From Alphaproteobacteria bacterium (GTDB lineage Bacteria > Pseudomonadota > Alphaproteobacteria > Rhodobacterales > Rhodobacteraceae): a DNA stretch of 60,357 bases. The position numbers were made by a program, and so were the translations under genes. Shown one piece after another: positions 47,378 through 57,218 of the stretch. The stretch covers positions 1-60,357 of the forward strand of contig JAUILL010000022.1 of NCBI GenBank assembly GCA_030433335.1, given 5' to 3'. A model generated the notes under the pieces. It was not told the origin of the DNA. It ran no database searches and was given only the letters and a program-made list of their open reading frames with translations. The first letter of the stretch is position 1; each line of letters begins with the position of its first letter.

Positions 47378-47492
47378 GAATCACCTCCGTGTTTCCACAA
47401 GGGTAGCATGACGGAGGAAAATCCAAAATACCGGATTTCTGTTTTAGGGGAATATTTCCGGGATTGCGGAAATATGGGGTCGCACGGGGCGT

Positions 47493-48071
47493 TTAGGCAT
47501 CCTGAACCACCAGAAACACCTGCGCAGGGCCAGCCTCGGCGCTGATCGTGTGGGGCTGGTCGACCGGATAACGAGCCGTGTCACCTGGCCCAAGCATCTC
47601 GACCTTATCGCCCGCCTTGATACGAACATTACCACTAATGACCGTCAAATGTTCCCGTGCTCCGCGTTTATGAGGGGCACTGTCTAGAATCCCGCTGTCC
47701 TGAAACCGGATGTCGTAGACTTCGTGGCGACCGACTTCCTCGGGCGGGGAGAGAATGCGGATCGAACATCCTTGGCCCGCGTTTGCGATCAACGGGACGT
47801 TCGCGTTACGCAGCACTTCGATGCCTGCAGGTTCGTCCACGCCTTCCAGCAGCCCTGCGAAATCCACTTGCAGGGCGCGGGTCAGGTTCCACAGGGTCGC
47901 GATGGTCGGGCTGGATTCCCCACGCTCGATTTGGCTGACCATGCTGCGGGACACGCCCGACAGCTTGGCGACCGCATCCAGTGACAGCCCTTTGTCCCGA
48001 CGCGCGGTGCGCAGGCGGGAGGGCAGCAGGGACAGGACTTCGGTTTCGGGGGTGGAGGCTTCATCCGTCAT
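47493..48071 (-). CDS. XRE-family regulator with C-terminal cupin domain
   Basis: A 192-residue regulator: helix-turn-helix (LRTARRDKGLSLDAVAKLSG, SMVSQIERGESSPTIATLWN; about residues 20-75) followed by a cupin sensor domain (about residues 110-185, HLTVISGNVRIKAGDKVEML, GDTARYPVDQPHTI). Such proteins sense small metabolites or metals. Start 48071 is preferred to an in-frame codon at 48107. Its position directly upstream of kbl-tdh and divergent from a thiolase suggests control of threonine or acetyl-CoA metabolism; this is inference from position only. Confidence 0.88.
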   Translation of the reverse strand: MTDEASTPETEVLSLLPSRLRTARRDKGLSLDAVAKLSGVSRSMVSQIERGESSPTIATLWNLTRALQVDFAGLLEGVDEPAGIEVLRNANVPLIANAGQGCSIRILSPPEEVGRHEVYDIRFQDSGILDSAPHKRGAREHLTVISGNVRIKAGDKVEMLGPGDTARYPVDQPHTISAEAGPAQVFLVVQDA

Positions 48072-48200
48072 AGCGGAACTAAGCCCCCGCACAAGCCCCA
48101 AAGTCAAGCGATCCGGCCCCGAAATCTGACCCCACGTTTTTATGACAGGCCGCTCTTTGCGGCGTTAACTTACCTGCAATCACAGGGGGAGGGAGCACCC

Positions 48201-49373
48201 ATGACAGGTATCGTAATTCTAGGCGGCGCACGGACCGCGATTGGCACGTTCGGCGGCAGTTTGGCGGGGATCGAGCCAGCGGCTTTGGGGACAATCACGG
48301 CCAAAGCGGCGATGGAGCGGGCCGGCGTCGCACCGGATCAGATCGGCCACGTTGCCTATGGTCACATCATCAACACACAGCCGCGCGACATGTATCTGTC
48401 GCGTGTCGCCGCGATGGATGCGGGCATTCCCGACAGCGTGCCTGCGATGAACGTGAACCGGCTCTGCGGGTCGGGCGTGCAGGCCATTATCTTGGCTGCG
48501 CAATCCCTGATGCTGGGGGATGCAGATTATGCGCTGGCAGGCGGTGCAGAGAGCATGAGCCGTTCGCCCTATATCGTGCCGGGTGCGCGCTGGGGCACCA
48601 AGATGGGTGATATGCAGGCGCAGGACATGATGCTGGGGGCGCTGAACTGTCCCTTTGGCACAGGCCACATGGGGATCACCGCTGAAAACGTGGCGAGCGA
48701 GCATAATGTGAGCCGCGAAGATCAGGACGCCTTTGCCGTGGAAAGCCAGCGCCGCACCGCCGCTGCAATCGAAGCAGGCTACTTCGCTGAGCAGATCGTG
48801 CCGGTCGAGGTGAAGCGAAAACGCGATCTGGTGCCCTTTGACACTGATGAGCATCCCAAGGCGACGACGCTGGAAACGCTGGCTGGACTGCGGCCTGCCT
48901 TCCAAAAGGGCGGCTCTGTCACAGCGGGCAACGCGAGTGGCCTGAACGACGGCGCGGCGTCGCTGGTTTTGGCGCGTGAAGAGGCAGCGACAGCCGCGGG
49001 CCTGACACCCCGCGCTCGGATCATCGGGTATGCTCACGCAGGTGTGCGGCCAGAAGTCATGGGCATCGGTCCTGTGCCCGCCGTGGAAGCCTTGTTGGCC
49101 AAAACTGGTCTGACCGTGGACGACTTCGACGTGATCGAGTCGAACGAAGCCTTCGCCGCGCAGGCCATCGCAGTGAACCGCGAACTGGGTCTTGATCCTG
49201 CCAAGGTGAACCCGAACGGCGGCGCGATTGCGTTGGGTCATCCGGTGGGTGCAACCGGCGCGATCATCACCGTCAAAGCTATGTACGAGCTGGAACGGAT
49301 CGGTGGCAAGCGCGCCCTGATCACCATGTGCATTGGTGGTGGCCAAGGGATCGCGCTGGCGATTGAGCGCTAA
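48201..49373 (+). CDS. Acetyl-CoA C-acetyltransferase (thiolase)
   Basis: A 390-residue thiolase. The acylated Cys is in [15 protein letters not shown] (about residue 90), with [15 protein letters not shown] (catalytic His) and [14 protein letters not shown] (second Cys) at the C-terminus. It interconverts two acetyl-CoA and acetoacetyl-CoA, or degrades a related beta-ketoacyl-CoA; sequence alone does not choose between PHB synthesis, ethylmalonyl-CoA feeding and degradation. GGGGGAGGGAG precedes the ATG. It is a single gene, divergent from the XRE-cupin regulator. Confidence 0.92.
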   Translation: MTGIVILGGARTAIGTFGGSLAGIEPAALGTITAKAAMERAGVAPDQIGHVAYGHIINTQPRDMYLSRVAAMDAGIPDSVPAMNVNRLCGSGVQAIILAAQSLMLGDADYALAGGAESMSRSPYIVPGARWGTKMGDMQAQDMMLGALNCPFGTGHMGITAENVASEHNVSREDQDAFAVESQRRTAAAIEAGYFAEQIVPVEVKRKRDLVPFDTDEHPKATTLETLAGLRPAFQKGGSVTAGNASGLNDGAASLVLAREEAATAAGLTPRARIIGYAHAGVRPEVMGIGPVPAVEALLAKTGLTVDDFDVIESNEAFAAQAIAVNRELGLDPAKVNPNGGAIALGHPVGATGAIITVKAMYELERIGGKRALITMCIGGGQGIALAIER

Positions 49374-49445
49374 AGTCACCGTAATTTAAGAGCCTATTCA
49401 CCCTGTTCCGTCAGGTTGCCCCTATTCGGAACAGGGAATCGGCTC

Positions 49446-51992
49446 ATGGATCTGGCCTCCAGACTGGCTCAGGAACGACGTGCGCGGCTGGCTGCGGAAC
49501 GCTTGCTCGAGATGAAGCAAGAAGAGCTAAGTGCGGCCAATCGCAAGTTGGGCCGCCATGCCCAAGCACTGTCCGCCGACCTCGCCGAGTCCCGAAACGA
49601 AGTCGAGACGATCCGCAAGGATCACAGCCGTGTCCTAGTTGATCTCGGCGTCGCAATGACCAAAGCCGAGGTCGCCGAAATGCGCCTTTGGCAAGCGATC
49701 GAAGCGGTGCAGGATGGGTTTGCCCTATTTGACGAAAACGCGCGGCTGATCCTAGCGAACAGGGCATATCTGCAAATTTTTGACGGTCTGTCCGAGATCC
49801 AAGAGGGGGTCAGCTACACCAGCATCATCCATGCTCTTGCCTTCGAAGGGACCGTGGATTTGCAGGGGGAAACGCCCTCTGATTGGTGCCAGCGGATGAT
49901 CCAGCGCTGGCAGTCCCAGCAGCCAGAGCCAGAGACCTTGCGCCTCTGGAACGGGCAGTTCTTTAACCTTGTTGACCAGCGCACACCGCAAGGCGGGATG
50001 GTAACGCTAGCGATCAACGTAACCGATTTGATGCGCTTGTGGGCTGCGGTGCATTCGGTGCCCGACGGCTTCATTCTGTACGATCAAGATGACCGCCTGA
50101 TCACCTGCAACGACACTTTCCGCGAATACTATGCGGACACCGCGCCGGCTCTCGTCCCCGGCGCAAGTTTCGAGGATATTCTGCGGTTCGGATTGGATCG
50201 TGGACAGTATGCCGAGGCCCTGGGGCACGAGGACGAATGGCTCGAGACGCGTCTGTCCCATCACCGGACAGGGACCGAACGCGAACAACAGATGAGCGAC
50301 GGCCGCTGGCTGCGGATCCTAGAACACCAAACCCCCGATGGCGGCCGCGTCGGCCTGCGTGTGGACATCACGCAGACCAAGAAAACCCAAGCCGAACTCA
50401 AGGAAGCGAAGGTCCGAGCCGAGGCCGCCTCGCGCGCCAAATCCAGCTTTCTCGCGAACATGAGCCATGAAATACGGACGCCGATGAATGGTGTCATGGG
50501 GATGGCCGATCTGCTTGGCGATACCGATTTGGATGATGAACAACGGCTGTATGTGGATACGATCCGCAACTCCTCCGAGGCGCTCTTGGTCATCATTAAC
50601 GATGTTCTCGATTATTCGAAGATCGAGGCAGGCAAGATGGCGCTCCACAACACCGCCTTCGATCTGGAGCGATGCATCCACGAAGTGCTGATGCTCTTGC
50701 AACCCAAAGCGCGGGAAAAAGGACTCGCACTGCTCTTGGACTATGACCTGTTCATGCCAACGCAGTTCATGGGCGACCCGGGGCGCATCCGACAGATTTT
50801 GACGAACCTGATCGGGAACGCGGTGAAGTTCACCGAAACGGGCCACGTGATGGTGCGCGTGACAGGCCACAAAGACGACTCCAAATCCAACATCCATGTG
50901 CTGATCGAGGATACGGGCATCGGCATTCTTCCGGACATGATCGAGCACATTTTTGGCGAGTTCAATCAGGTTGAGGATGACCGAAATCGCAAATTCGAAG
51001 GCACCGGCCTTGGCCTTGCGATCACACGCCGGCTGATCAACATGATGCAAGGTGATCTGTGGTGCGAATCCGAGCCGGACAAGGGCACATGCTTTGGCTT
51101 TCGCCTGCCGCTACCAGAAAACGGCGAGATTTCAGCGCCGCCGGCGATTGGCCAGCGGATCAAGAGGGCGCTGGTTGCAGATGACGAGCAAGGGCATCGG
51201 TGCATCATCCAAAAGCAACTTTCGCTCATGGGGGTGGATGTTACGGCGGTGGCTGATGGCCCTGCGGCTTTGGCGATTTTGCAAGAAGATCAGGGGTATG
51301 ACGTGCTACTGACAGACCATCAAATGCCGGGGATGGATGGCTTGGAACTGGCACAGGCGCTAGAGGATGATGGCATTCGGCTGCCCATGGTGCTCTTGTC
51401 GTCGAACCCCGGTGCGGCGGCAAATGATCCGTCGAAACATCTTTTCAAGCGCATCCTGCAAAAGCCGATTCCGCGCGAATTCCTCTATTCTACCCTGCAA
51501 GACATCGCGGAGGCCGTGCCCGCACTAGTGGTCGCCCCGCCGGCGCCGCCGACCGAGGATTTGCCTCTCCGAGTCCTTGCGGCGGAAGACAACAAAACCA
51601 ACCAACTCCTGTTTTCAAAGATGGTAAATGCCGCTGGGATCGAACTTACTTTCGCCAACAACGGCGCTGAAGCGGTCGATCTCTTTCCGAAAATTCGCCC
51701 CGACCTGATCTTTATGGACATTTCGATGCCCGGCATGGACGGCATGGAAGCCACGCGCTCGATCCGCGGAGAAGAAGCCGCGCAGGGCTGGCCGCGCACC
51801 CCTGTGATCGCGATGACCGCTCATGCGCTGCCCGAGGATCGCGAGAAAATGATCGCGGCGGGGGCGGACCATTACCTGACAAAACCTCTGCGAAAAGCAG
51901 AGGTTCTGGCGCAAATTGATCAGCGAAAAGAAGAGCTTCAGGCGGCGGGGCGCACAAATACCAGTTTGTCGTCTTCGCTCAAGTCGGGCTGA
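49446..51992 (+). CDS. Hybrid sensor histidine kinase with two receiver domains
   Basis: An 848-residue soluble sensor with no membrane helix. Order: N-terminal coiled coil (residues 1-75), two PAS-like domains (about 80-195 and 200-310; each has a short WxAxxxVxDGFxLFD-type start), coiled linker, HisKA with SFLANMSHEIRTPMNG (phospho-His H341), HATPase_c (DTGIGILPDMIEHIFGEFNQ; GTGLGLAITRR), receiver 1 (phosphoryl Asp D624, LLTDHQMPGMDG) and receiver 2 (D758, IFMDISMPGMDG). It senses an unknown cytoplasmic signal and would pass phosphate to a separate Hpt or regulator, as no output domain is present and none is encoded nearby. ATG 49446 is chosen. Its 3' end overlaps yaaA by 55 bases. Confidence 0.93.
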   Translation: MDLASRLAQERRARLAAERLLEMKQEELSAANRKLGRHAQALSADLAESRNEVETIRKDHSRVLVDLGVAMTKAEVAEMRLWQAIEAVQDGFALFDENARLILANRAYLQIFDGLSEIQEGVSYTSIIHALAFEGTVDLQGETPSDWCQRMIQRWQSQQPEPETLRLWNGQFFNLVDQRTPQGGMVTLAINVTDLMRLWAAVHSVPDGFILYDQDDRLITCNDTFREYYADTAPALVPGASFEDILRFGLDRGQYAEALGHEDEWLETRLSHHRTGTEREQQMSDGRWLRILEHQTPDGGRVGLRVDITQTKKTQAELKEAKVRAEAASRAKSSFLANMSHEIRTPMNGVMGMADLLGDTDLDDEQRLYVDTIRNSSEALLVIINDVLDYSKIEAGKMALHNTAFDLERCIHEVLMLLQPKAREKGLALLLDYDLFMPTQFMGDPGRIRQILTNLIGNAVKFTETGHVMVRVTGHKDDSKSNIHVLIEDTGIGILPDMIEHIFGEFNQVEDDRNRKFEGTGLGLAITRRLINMMQGDLWCESEPDKGTCFGFRLPLPENGEISAPPAIGQRIKRALVADDEQGHRCIIQKQLSLMGVDVTAVADGPAALAILQEDQGYDVLLTDHQMPGMDGLELAQALEDDGIRLPMVLLSSNPGAAANDPSKHLFKRILQKPIPREFLYSTLQDIAEAVPALVVAPPAPPTEDLPLRVLAAEDNKTNQLLFSKMVNAAGIELTFANNGAEAVDLFPKIRPDLIFMDISMPGMDGMEATRSIRGEEAAQGWPRTPVIAMTAHALPEDREKMIAAGADHYLTKPLRKAEVLAQIDQRKEELQAAGRTNTSLSSSLKSG

Positions 51993-52693
51993 TAGGCATA
52001 GCCACCAAGGTCGAACGCCTTGAGCGCGTCCGCATCGGTTAACCGGTTTTCCATCATGTAGCGCGCCATCGAGCCACGAGCCTTCTTGGCATAGAAGCTG
52101 ACGATCTTGGGCGTCCCGTTCTTTTCTTCCATGAAAACAGGAGTGATCACGCGCAGGTTCAGCGCTTTCAGATCGACTGCGCTGAAGTATTCTTGGCTGG
52201 CGCAATTCACCAAGATCTCGGTTTTCGCGTCTTCGGCCTGCGCATTCAGAGCCTCCGATAGACGCGGGCCCCAGTATTCATAGAGGTTCTTGCCGCGCGG
52301 TGTCTTCAAACGGCTCCCCATCTCCAGACGGTAAGGTTCAATCGCGTCACGCGGACGCAAGACCCCGTAAAGTCCCGACAAAATCCGCAGGTGGTCGTCG
52401 GCCCAGCGCATGGCGTCTTCGTCCAGCGTTTTGGCCTCGAGCCCTTGATAGGTGTCACCGGCGAAGGCATAGACGGCGGCCTTGCGCTCTTGTTCACCAA
52501 AATTAGCGAAACGCTCTTCGTTCAGTTTCCCGAGATTGTCGCTGATGTGCATCAGCTTGGACAGGTCGGCGGCAGTCAGGTCACGCGCAACGCCAGCGAG
52601 TTCGACGGCGCTGTCCCAAAAATCGGGCGTGGTGGTAGCACCGTCGCGGGGCTCCATGTCCATCTTTTTGGCGGGGGATAGAACGGCCAGCAT
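51938..52693 (-). CDS. yaaA: Peroxide-stress protein YaaA family
   Basis: A 251-residue cytoplasmic protein of the YaaA/DUF328 family, beginning MLAVLSPAKKMDMEP. Conserved features include YGVLRPRDAIEPYRLEMGSRL and the C-terminal FYAKKARGSMARYM. In E. coli YaaA limits free iron and protects DNA during hydrogen peroxide stress. ATG 52693 has AAGGAGA 5-6 nt upstream and starts the conserved part; a longer frame to 52831 does not fit the family. It follows recQ by 28 bases on the same strand, and its end overlaps the convergent kinase gene by 55 bases. Confidence 0.92.
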   Translation of the reverse strand: MLAVLSPAKKMDMEPRDGATTTPDFWDSAVELAGVARDLTAADLSKLMHISDNLGKLNEERFANFGEQERKAAVYAFAGDTYQGLEAKTLDEDAMRWADDHLRILSGLYGVLRPRDAIEPYRLEMGSRLKTPRGKNLYEYWGPRLSEALNAQAEDAKTEILVNCASQEYFSAVDLKALNLRVITPVFMEEKNGTPKIVSFYAKKARGSMARYMMENRLTDADALKAFDLGGYAYQPDLSEDDKLVFVRPAA

Positions 52694-52721
52694 CTCTGTC
52701 TCCTTAGTCTTTTTCTCGGAT

Positions 52722-54761
52722 TTAGCTCGCCTCCCGCAGGACGTCCAGAAATGCTTCGCCAAATCTTTCTGCACGACGATCCCCAAGCAGTCGGACGAGC
52801 GTTTGATTATCCCGTGGGCGGAGTTCAGCAATTTTGGCCAGCTGCGAGGCAGAGCAACTCAGCGGTTTGTCCAATCCGTCTGATCCCCGCAGCAGATCGG
52901 CCTGCGCCTCGAGCAATGCGTCATAGAGGTTCGCGGCGCTCCGACCCGCCAATTTGCGGCGGCTGGGATGAAGGGCCGCGGCCTCGCCGTTGATGACTTG
53001 CAGGAAGTCAGAGCCGTATCGCTCCAGCTTTTTCGCGCCCACACCGGAAATCCGCGCCATGTCGTCCAGGTTCGAGGGGCGGCGCTCTGCCATCTCGATC
53101 AGGGTCTTGTCGTTGAAGATGACATAGGCGGGGACGCTGGCGGCTTCGGCCAAGGCGCGGCGCTTGGCTTTGAGTGCGGACAGCAGGGGCATATCTTCTT
53201 CGGACACCACCATCTTGATGGCCGGGCGGCGCGACGTGACAGATATCGTGTCGCGGCGCAGGTTGATAGATTGCTCGCCCTTGAGGATCGGGATCGCCGG
53301 ATCGGTCATACGCAGGGCGCCGTGGCGTTCCGGATCGGGGCGCACCAGATCGTGGCCCATCATCTGGCGGAACACGGCTTGCCAGCCGCGGCGATCGAAT
53401 TCTTTGCCCACGCCAAAGGTCGGCAGGCCGTCATGCCCGCGGTCGCGGACTTTGTCGGTGGCGTTGCCGGTCAGGATGTCAATCAGATGGCCCGAGCCAA
53501 AGTACTCGCCGGTGCGCAGGATGGCGGACAGGGCTTTGCGGACGGCCTCGGTGCCGTCGAACGTCTCTGGCGGCTGATCGCAGAGGTCGCAATTCCCACA
53601 AGGACCGCTGGTTTCGCCGAAATAGGTTAGCAGGGACTGGCGGCGGCAGGTGACGGCCTCGGCGAGGCCGAGAAGAGAGTTCAGGCGGGCGTGGTCGGCG
53701 GCGCGGCGTTCGGGGGGCGCGAGGCCTTCGTCTATCTGGTTGCGGCGGAGGCGGATATCGTCCGGACCGAATAGGGTTAATGTCTCGGCGGGGGCTCCGT
53801 CGCGGCCTGCGCGACCGATTTCCTGATAGTAGGCTTCTATGGACTTCGGCAGGTCCGCATGGGCGACCCAGCGGATGTCCGGTTTGTCAATACCCATGCC
53901 AAACGCGACTGTGGCGACGACGATCAGCCCGTCTTCTTGCTGAAAGCGGCGTTCCACGTCGCGGCGGTCGTCGGGCTCCATGCCGCCGTGATAGTGGCAG
54001 GACAGGTGGCCCTCGTCACGTAAGGCCTTGGAAAGCCCTTCGGTTTTGGCGCGGGTTCCGCAGTAGACGATGCCAGAGCGGCCACGGCGGGCGGCGGCAT
54101 AGGACAGGATCTGGTTGCGCGGGTTGTCCTTGGCGGCAAAGGCCAAGTGGATATTCGGACGGTCAAAGCCACGCAGGAAAGAGGTCGGTTGGACCCCGCC
54201 GAATAGCTTTTGCACGATTTCGTCTTGGGTTTCGGCATCGGCAGTCGCGGTAAAGGCGGCCAACGGCACGTTCAGGGCCTGTCGCAATTCGCCGATCCGC
54301 AGGTAATCGGGACGGAAATCGTGACCCCATTGGCTGACGCAGTGGGCCTCGTCTACCGCAATCAGACTGGTGCCGACGTTGCGCAGCAGACGCTCAGTTC
54401 CCATCGAAGCCAGACGTTCGGGCGCCATGTAGAGCAGTTTGATCTCGCCGCGGTGCAGAGCATCCATGACGGCGTCGTTTTCCTCGGGCGTATTGCCAGA
54501 GGTCAGGGCCCCTGCGCCAACGCCTGCCTCTCGCAAGCCGCGTACCTGATCGCGCATCAGGGCGATCAGCGGCGAAATCACGACCGTAACGCCATCGCGC
54601 ACCAAAGCGGGCAGCTGGAAGCACAGGGATTTACCGCCGCCCGTAGGCATGATGGCCAGCACGTTCTGGCCGCCTATTACGGCTTCGACGATGTCTTGCT
54701 GTCCGGGGCGAAAGGCATCGAATCCGAATACCTGCCGCAACAGATCATGTGCGTGCTGCAT
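52722..54761 (-). CDS. recQ: ATP-dependent DNA helicase RecQ
   Basis: A 679-residue 3'-5' helicase acting in recombination and replication repair. Motif I IMPTGGGKSLCFQLPAL, DEAH box VDEAHCVSQWGHDFRPDY, motif VI QEIGRAGRDGAPAETL, then the RecQ-Ct zinc site (CRRQSLLTYFGE...CGNCDLC), winged helix and an HRDC domain (about residues 515-590). An additional C-terminal HRDC-like/Arg-rich region continues to the end. ATG 54761 (MQHAHDLLRQVFGFDAFRPG) is the family start; an upstream in-frame codon at 54842 is less likely. Downstream yaaA is probably in the same operon; yggT lies upstream. Confidence 0.96.
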   Translation of the reverse strand: MQHAHDLLRQVFGFDAFRPGQQDIVEAVIGGQNVLAIMPTGGGKSLCFQLPALVRDGVTVVISPLIALMRDQVRGLREAGVGAGALTSGNTPEENDAVMDALHRGEIKLLYMAPERLASMGTERLLRNVGTSLIAVDEAHCVSQWGHDFRPDYLRIGELRQALNVPLAAFTATADAETQDEIVQKLFGGVQPTSFLRGFDRPNIHLAFAAKDNPRNQILSYAAARRGRSGIVYCGTRAKTEGLSKALRDEGHLSCHYHGGMEPDDRRDVERRFQQEDGLIVVATVAFGMGIDKPDIRWVAHADLPKSIEAYYQEIGRAGRDGAPAETLTLFGPDDIRLRRNQIDEGLAPPERRAADHARLNSLLGLAEAVTCRRQSLLTYFGETSGPCGNCDLCDQPPETFDGTEAVRKALSAILRTGEYFGSGHLIDILTGNATDKVRDRGHDGLPTFGVGKEFDRRGWQAVFRQMMGHDLVRPDPERHGALRMTDPAIPILKGEQSINLRRDTISVTSRRPAIKMVVSEEDMPLLSALKAKRRALAEAASVPAYVIFNDKTLIEMAERRPSNLDDMARISGVGAKKLERYGSDFLQVINGEAAALHPSRRKLAGRSAANLYDALLEAQADLLRGSDGLDKPLSCSASQLAKIAELRPRDNQTLVRLLGDRRAERFGEAFLDVLREAS

Positions 54762-54845
54762 GGGGTGTCTACTGGGATACTGCTCGAGGTGCGCGCGACT
54801 GTCCCACACCAAGACTCGGCAGGCAAGGGGCCGAAGCCCCAAGAT

Positions 54846-55133
54846 TTAGAGGAACAGCGCGATATTGTTCTGCAGAATGATCCGGATCGCGATCAGGATG
54901 ATGAATGCCACCAGCGGCGCCAGGTCCAAGCCAGGTGTCGCAGGCAGGATGCTGCGGATCGGTCCATAGATCGGCTCTAGCAGGCGGTTCAGGCCGTCCC
55001 AGATTTGGCGCACCAAGGGCTGGTACAGGTTCAGCACCTGAAAACTGATCAGCCAGCTCATGATGATGTGGGCGATCATGATGAACCACACCACGTCGAG
55101 GATCAGCATGAGGATCTGGTAAAGCGAAGTCAT
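54846..55133 (-). CDS. YggT family membrane protein
   Basis: A 95-residue inner membrane protein with two membrane segments (ILMLILDVVWFIMIAHIIMS and APLVAFIILIAIRIIL) and the family's LISFQVLN, LNRLLEPIYGPIRSILP pattern. YggT proteins are implicated in osmotic shock tolerance and cell-envelope or division functions, without a defined biochemical role. It precedes recQ by about 85 bases on the same strand and diverges from the thioesterase gene. Confidence 0.9.
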   Translation of the reverse strand: MTSLYQILMLILDVVWFIMIAHIIMSWLISFQVLNLYQPLVRQIWDGLNRLLEPIYGPIRSILPATPGLDLAPLVAFIILIAIRIILQNNIALFL

Positions 55134-55272
55134 CGGTGCACCCTGTCAATTTCCGTTCCAAAATAGGTAGGCGACCGAGGCCCCAAGGGCAAGACCGCCA
55201 CATGACGCAACGTCCCGCGTTGACCCGACAATTCGACGCGTCATGCTGCAATGCAGTGCGGAAAGGTCCCCC

Positions 55273-55809
55273 ATGTACCCATTCATTCGTCTAGCCTATG
55301 GCGTCCTAAAACAGCGTAAACAGCCGCCCATCGGTCTGACCGAGACTATGGAGACCACCCACATCTGCTGGCCTTGGGACATCGATATCTGGATGGAACT
55401 GAACAACGGTCGGTCCTTGTCCATTTATGATCTGGCCCGAATTCCATTGGCGATGCGCACACCTCTCTGGAAAGCTCTGAGAGAGCAGGGGTGGTTGATG
55501 ACGATGGCAGGCGTTTCTGTCCGGTGGCGCCGCCGTGTACGCATGTTCGACCGGATCACCATCCGCAGCCGCGGCGTCTGCTGGGACGACAAGTTCCTGT
55601 ATATTGAGCAAAGCATGTGGAAGTCGGACGGCGAATGCGCGAGCCACGTGCTTTATCGGACAGCCGTGACAGATCGCAAAGGGATTGTCCGTCCAGACCG
55701 CGTCTGCGAGGCGATGAACATCCCGACGGAGAGCCCGCCAATCCCCGATTGGGTCGCTGCTTGGACCAGCGCCGAGGCGGTGAGACCTTGGCCGCCAATG
55801 CAAGAATAG
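55273..55809 (+). CDS. Acyl-CoA thioesterase, hot-dog fold (4HBT/THEM6-like)
   Basis: A 178-residue product with a single hot-dog domain; the helix-start motif is in DIDIWMELNNGRSLSIYDLAR, with the Asp/Asn pattern of the THEM6-like thioesterase group. Predicted to hydrolyse an acyl-CoA; substrate is unknown. ATG 55273 has AAAGG 6 nt upstream; an upstream in-frame ATG at 55243 is less likely. It is followed at 48 bases by the MFS transporter gene and may be co-transcribed with it. Confidence 0.8.
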   Translation: MYPFIRLAYGVLKQRKQPPIGLTETMETTHICWPWDIDIWMELNNGRSLSIYDLARIPLAMRTPLWKALREQGWLMTMAGVSVRWRRRVRMFDRITIRSRGVCWDDKFLYIEQSMWKSDGECASHVLYRTAVTDRKGIVRPDRVCEAMNIPTESPPIPDWVAAWTSAEAVRPWPPMQE

Positions 55810-55856
55810 CTTGCACTGCGCCCTCCATTTCTGTTCTTTCGAGACAACAAGAATGG

Positions 55857-57218
55857 ATGGGTCTGATGGCAACTGCTGATGTGCGTAAACGCATATGGGG
55901 ATGGTACTTTTTCGACTGGGCCAGTCAGCCCTATGCCACCCTGCTGGTGACGTTCATTTTCGCGCCATACATGAAAGAACTGCTAAATGACGGGGCTCAG
56001 GCCCAGACGGCTTGGGGCTTTGGCGTCGGCCTCGCAGGCATCGTGATTGCGGTTCTTGCGCCGGTGTTGGGGGCGATGGCGGACACGTCAGGGAATCGAC
56101 GGACATGGATCTGGATATTCTCGGTCATGTACGTTCTAGGGGCCTCGGGCCTTTGGTTCGCCAATCCAGATAGTTTCAATTTGGTCTTCGTGATGACCAG
56201 TTTCGCGGTCGGCATGATCGGGATGGAATTTGCGACGATCTTTACCAACTCGATGCTGCCCGACCTTGGGAGCCGCGACGAAGTGGGGCGCATTTCCGGA
56301 AATGGCTGGGCCTTTGGTTATGTTGGCGGACTGATCGCACTGGTGATCGTTCTAGCGCTCTTTGCGGACAATGCGATCACGGGCAAAACCTTTTTGGGTC
56401 TTGATCCGGCATTCGGTCTGGACGCTGGCACCCGCGAGGGCACCCGCTTTGTCGGACCGCTGACCGCCATCTGGTATGCGGTCTTCATGATCCCGTTCTT
56501 TGCTTTTGTGCGCGATCCAAAACCCGTTCGCGCACCCGATGGCGCGACGTCCTCGGCACTCAAGGATTTGGCGCGGACCCTGCGCGGCCTGCCCAAGCAC
56601 CCATCGCTCGCCGCCTATTTGGCATCCTCGATGCTGTATCGGGACGCTTTGAACGGAATGTATGTGTTCGGCGGCATCTATGCGGCGGGTGTTCTGGATT
56701 GGAGCGTCCAACAAACCGGTGTTTTCGGCCTGCTGGCGATTGTCTCCGGAGCACTCTTTGCATGGCTCGGGGGGCGACTGGACGTGCGGTTCGGCCCCAA
56801 GCCGGTGATCGTCATGTCTATCATCGTGCTGATCGGTGCGTCGATGCTGACGGTCACGATCTCTCGGACCTCTGTAATGCTCGTGCCGGTGCCCGAAGGG
56901 TCTACTCTGCCGGACAAGGCCTTCATGTTTGTCGGTGTGCTGATCGGGGCTGCGGGTGGCGTGCTCCAGTCTGCGAGCCGCACCATGCTGGTCAGGCAGG
57001 CGAACCCCGCGCGGATGACCGAAGCATTCGGGCTCTATGCCCTAGCTGGCAAGGCGACTAGTTTCCTTGCGCCTATGTTGATCGCGGCGGCTACTCTTAT
57101 GACGGGAAGTCAGCAAATCGGAGTCACTCCGCTGATTGTTCTTTTTATCGCGGGTCTCTTCCTGATAGGCTTTGTTCAGAAAGACGGAGATCCTGCAAAA
57201 TGGTCAAACGCCTCGTAA
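55857..57218 (+). CDS. UMF1/Atg22-like MFS transporter
   Basis: About 453 residues, twelve predicted membrane helices. The start RKRIWGWYFFDWASQPYATL and GVGLAGIVIAVLAPVLGAMAD are typical of the UMF1/Atg22 family (amino-acid efflux from vacuole in yeast; unknown substrates in bacteria). ATG 55857 or 55866 are both possible. Its last 19 bases overlap mepA, so the two are co-transcribed, which is unusual pairing of a transporter with a wall hydrolase. Confidence 0.88.
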   Translation: MGLMATADVRKRIWGWYFFDWASQPYATLLVTFIFAPYMKELLNDGAQAQTAWGFGVGLAGIVIAVLAPVLGAMADTSGNRRTWIWIFSVMYVLGASGLWFANPDSFNLVFVMTSFAVGMIGMEFATIFTNSMLPDLGSRDEVGRISGNGWAFGYVGGLIALVIVLALFADNAITGKTFLGLDPAFGLDAGTREGTRFVGPLTAIWYAVFMIPFFAFVRDPKPVRAPDGATSSALKDLARTLRGLPKHPSLAAYLASSMLYRDALNGMYVFGGIYAAGVLDWSVQQTGVFGLLAIVSGALFAWLGGRLDVRFGPKPVIVMSIIVLIGASMLTVTISRTSVMLVPVPEGSTLPDKAFMFVGVLIGAAGGVLQSASRTMLVRQANPARMTEAFGLYALAGKATSFLAPMLIAAATLMTGSQQIGVTPLIVLFIAGLFLIGFVQKDGDPAKWSNAS

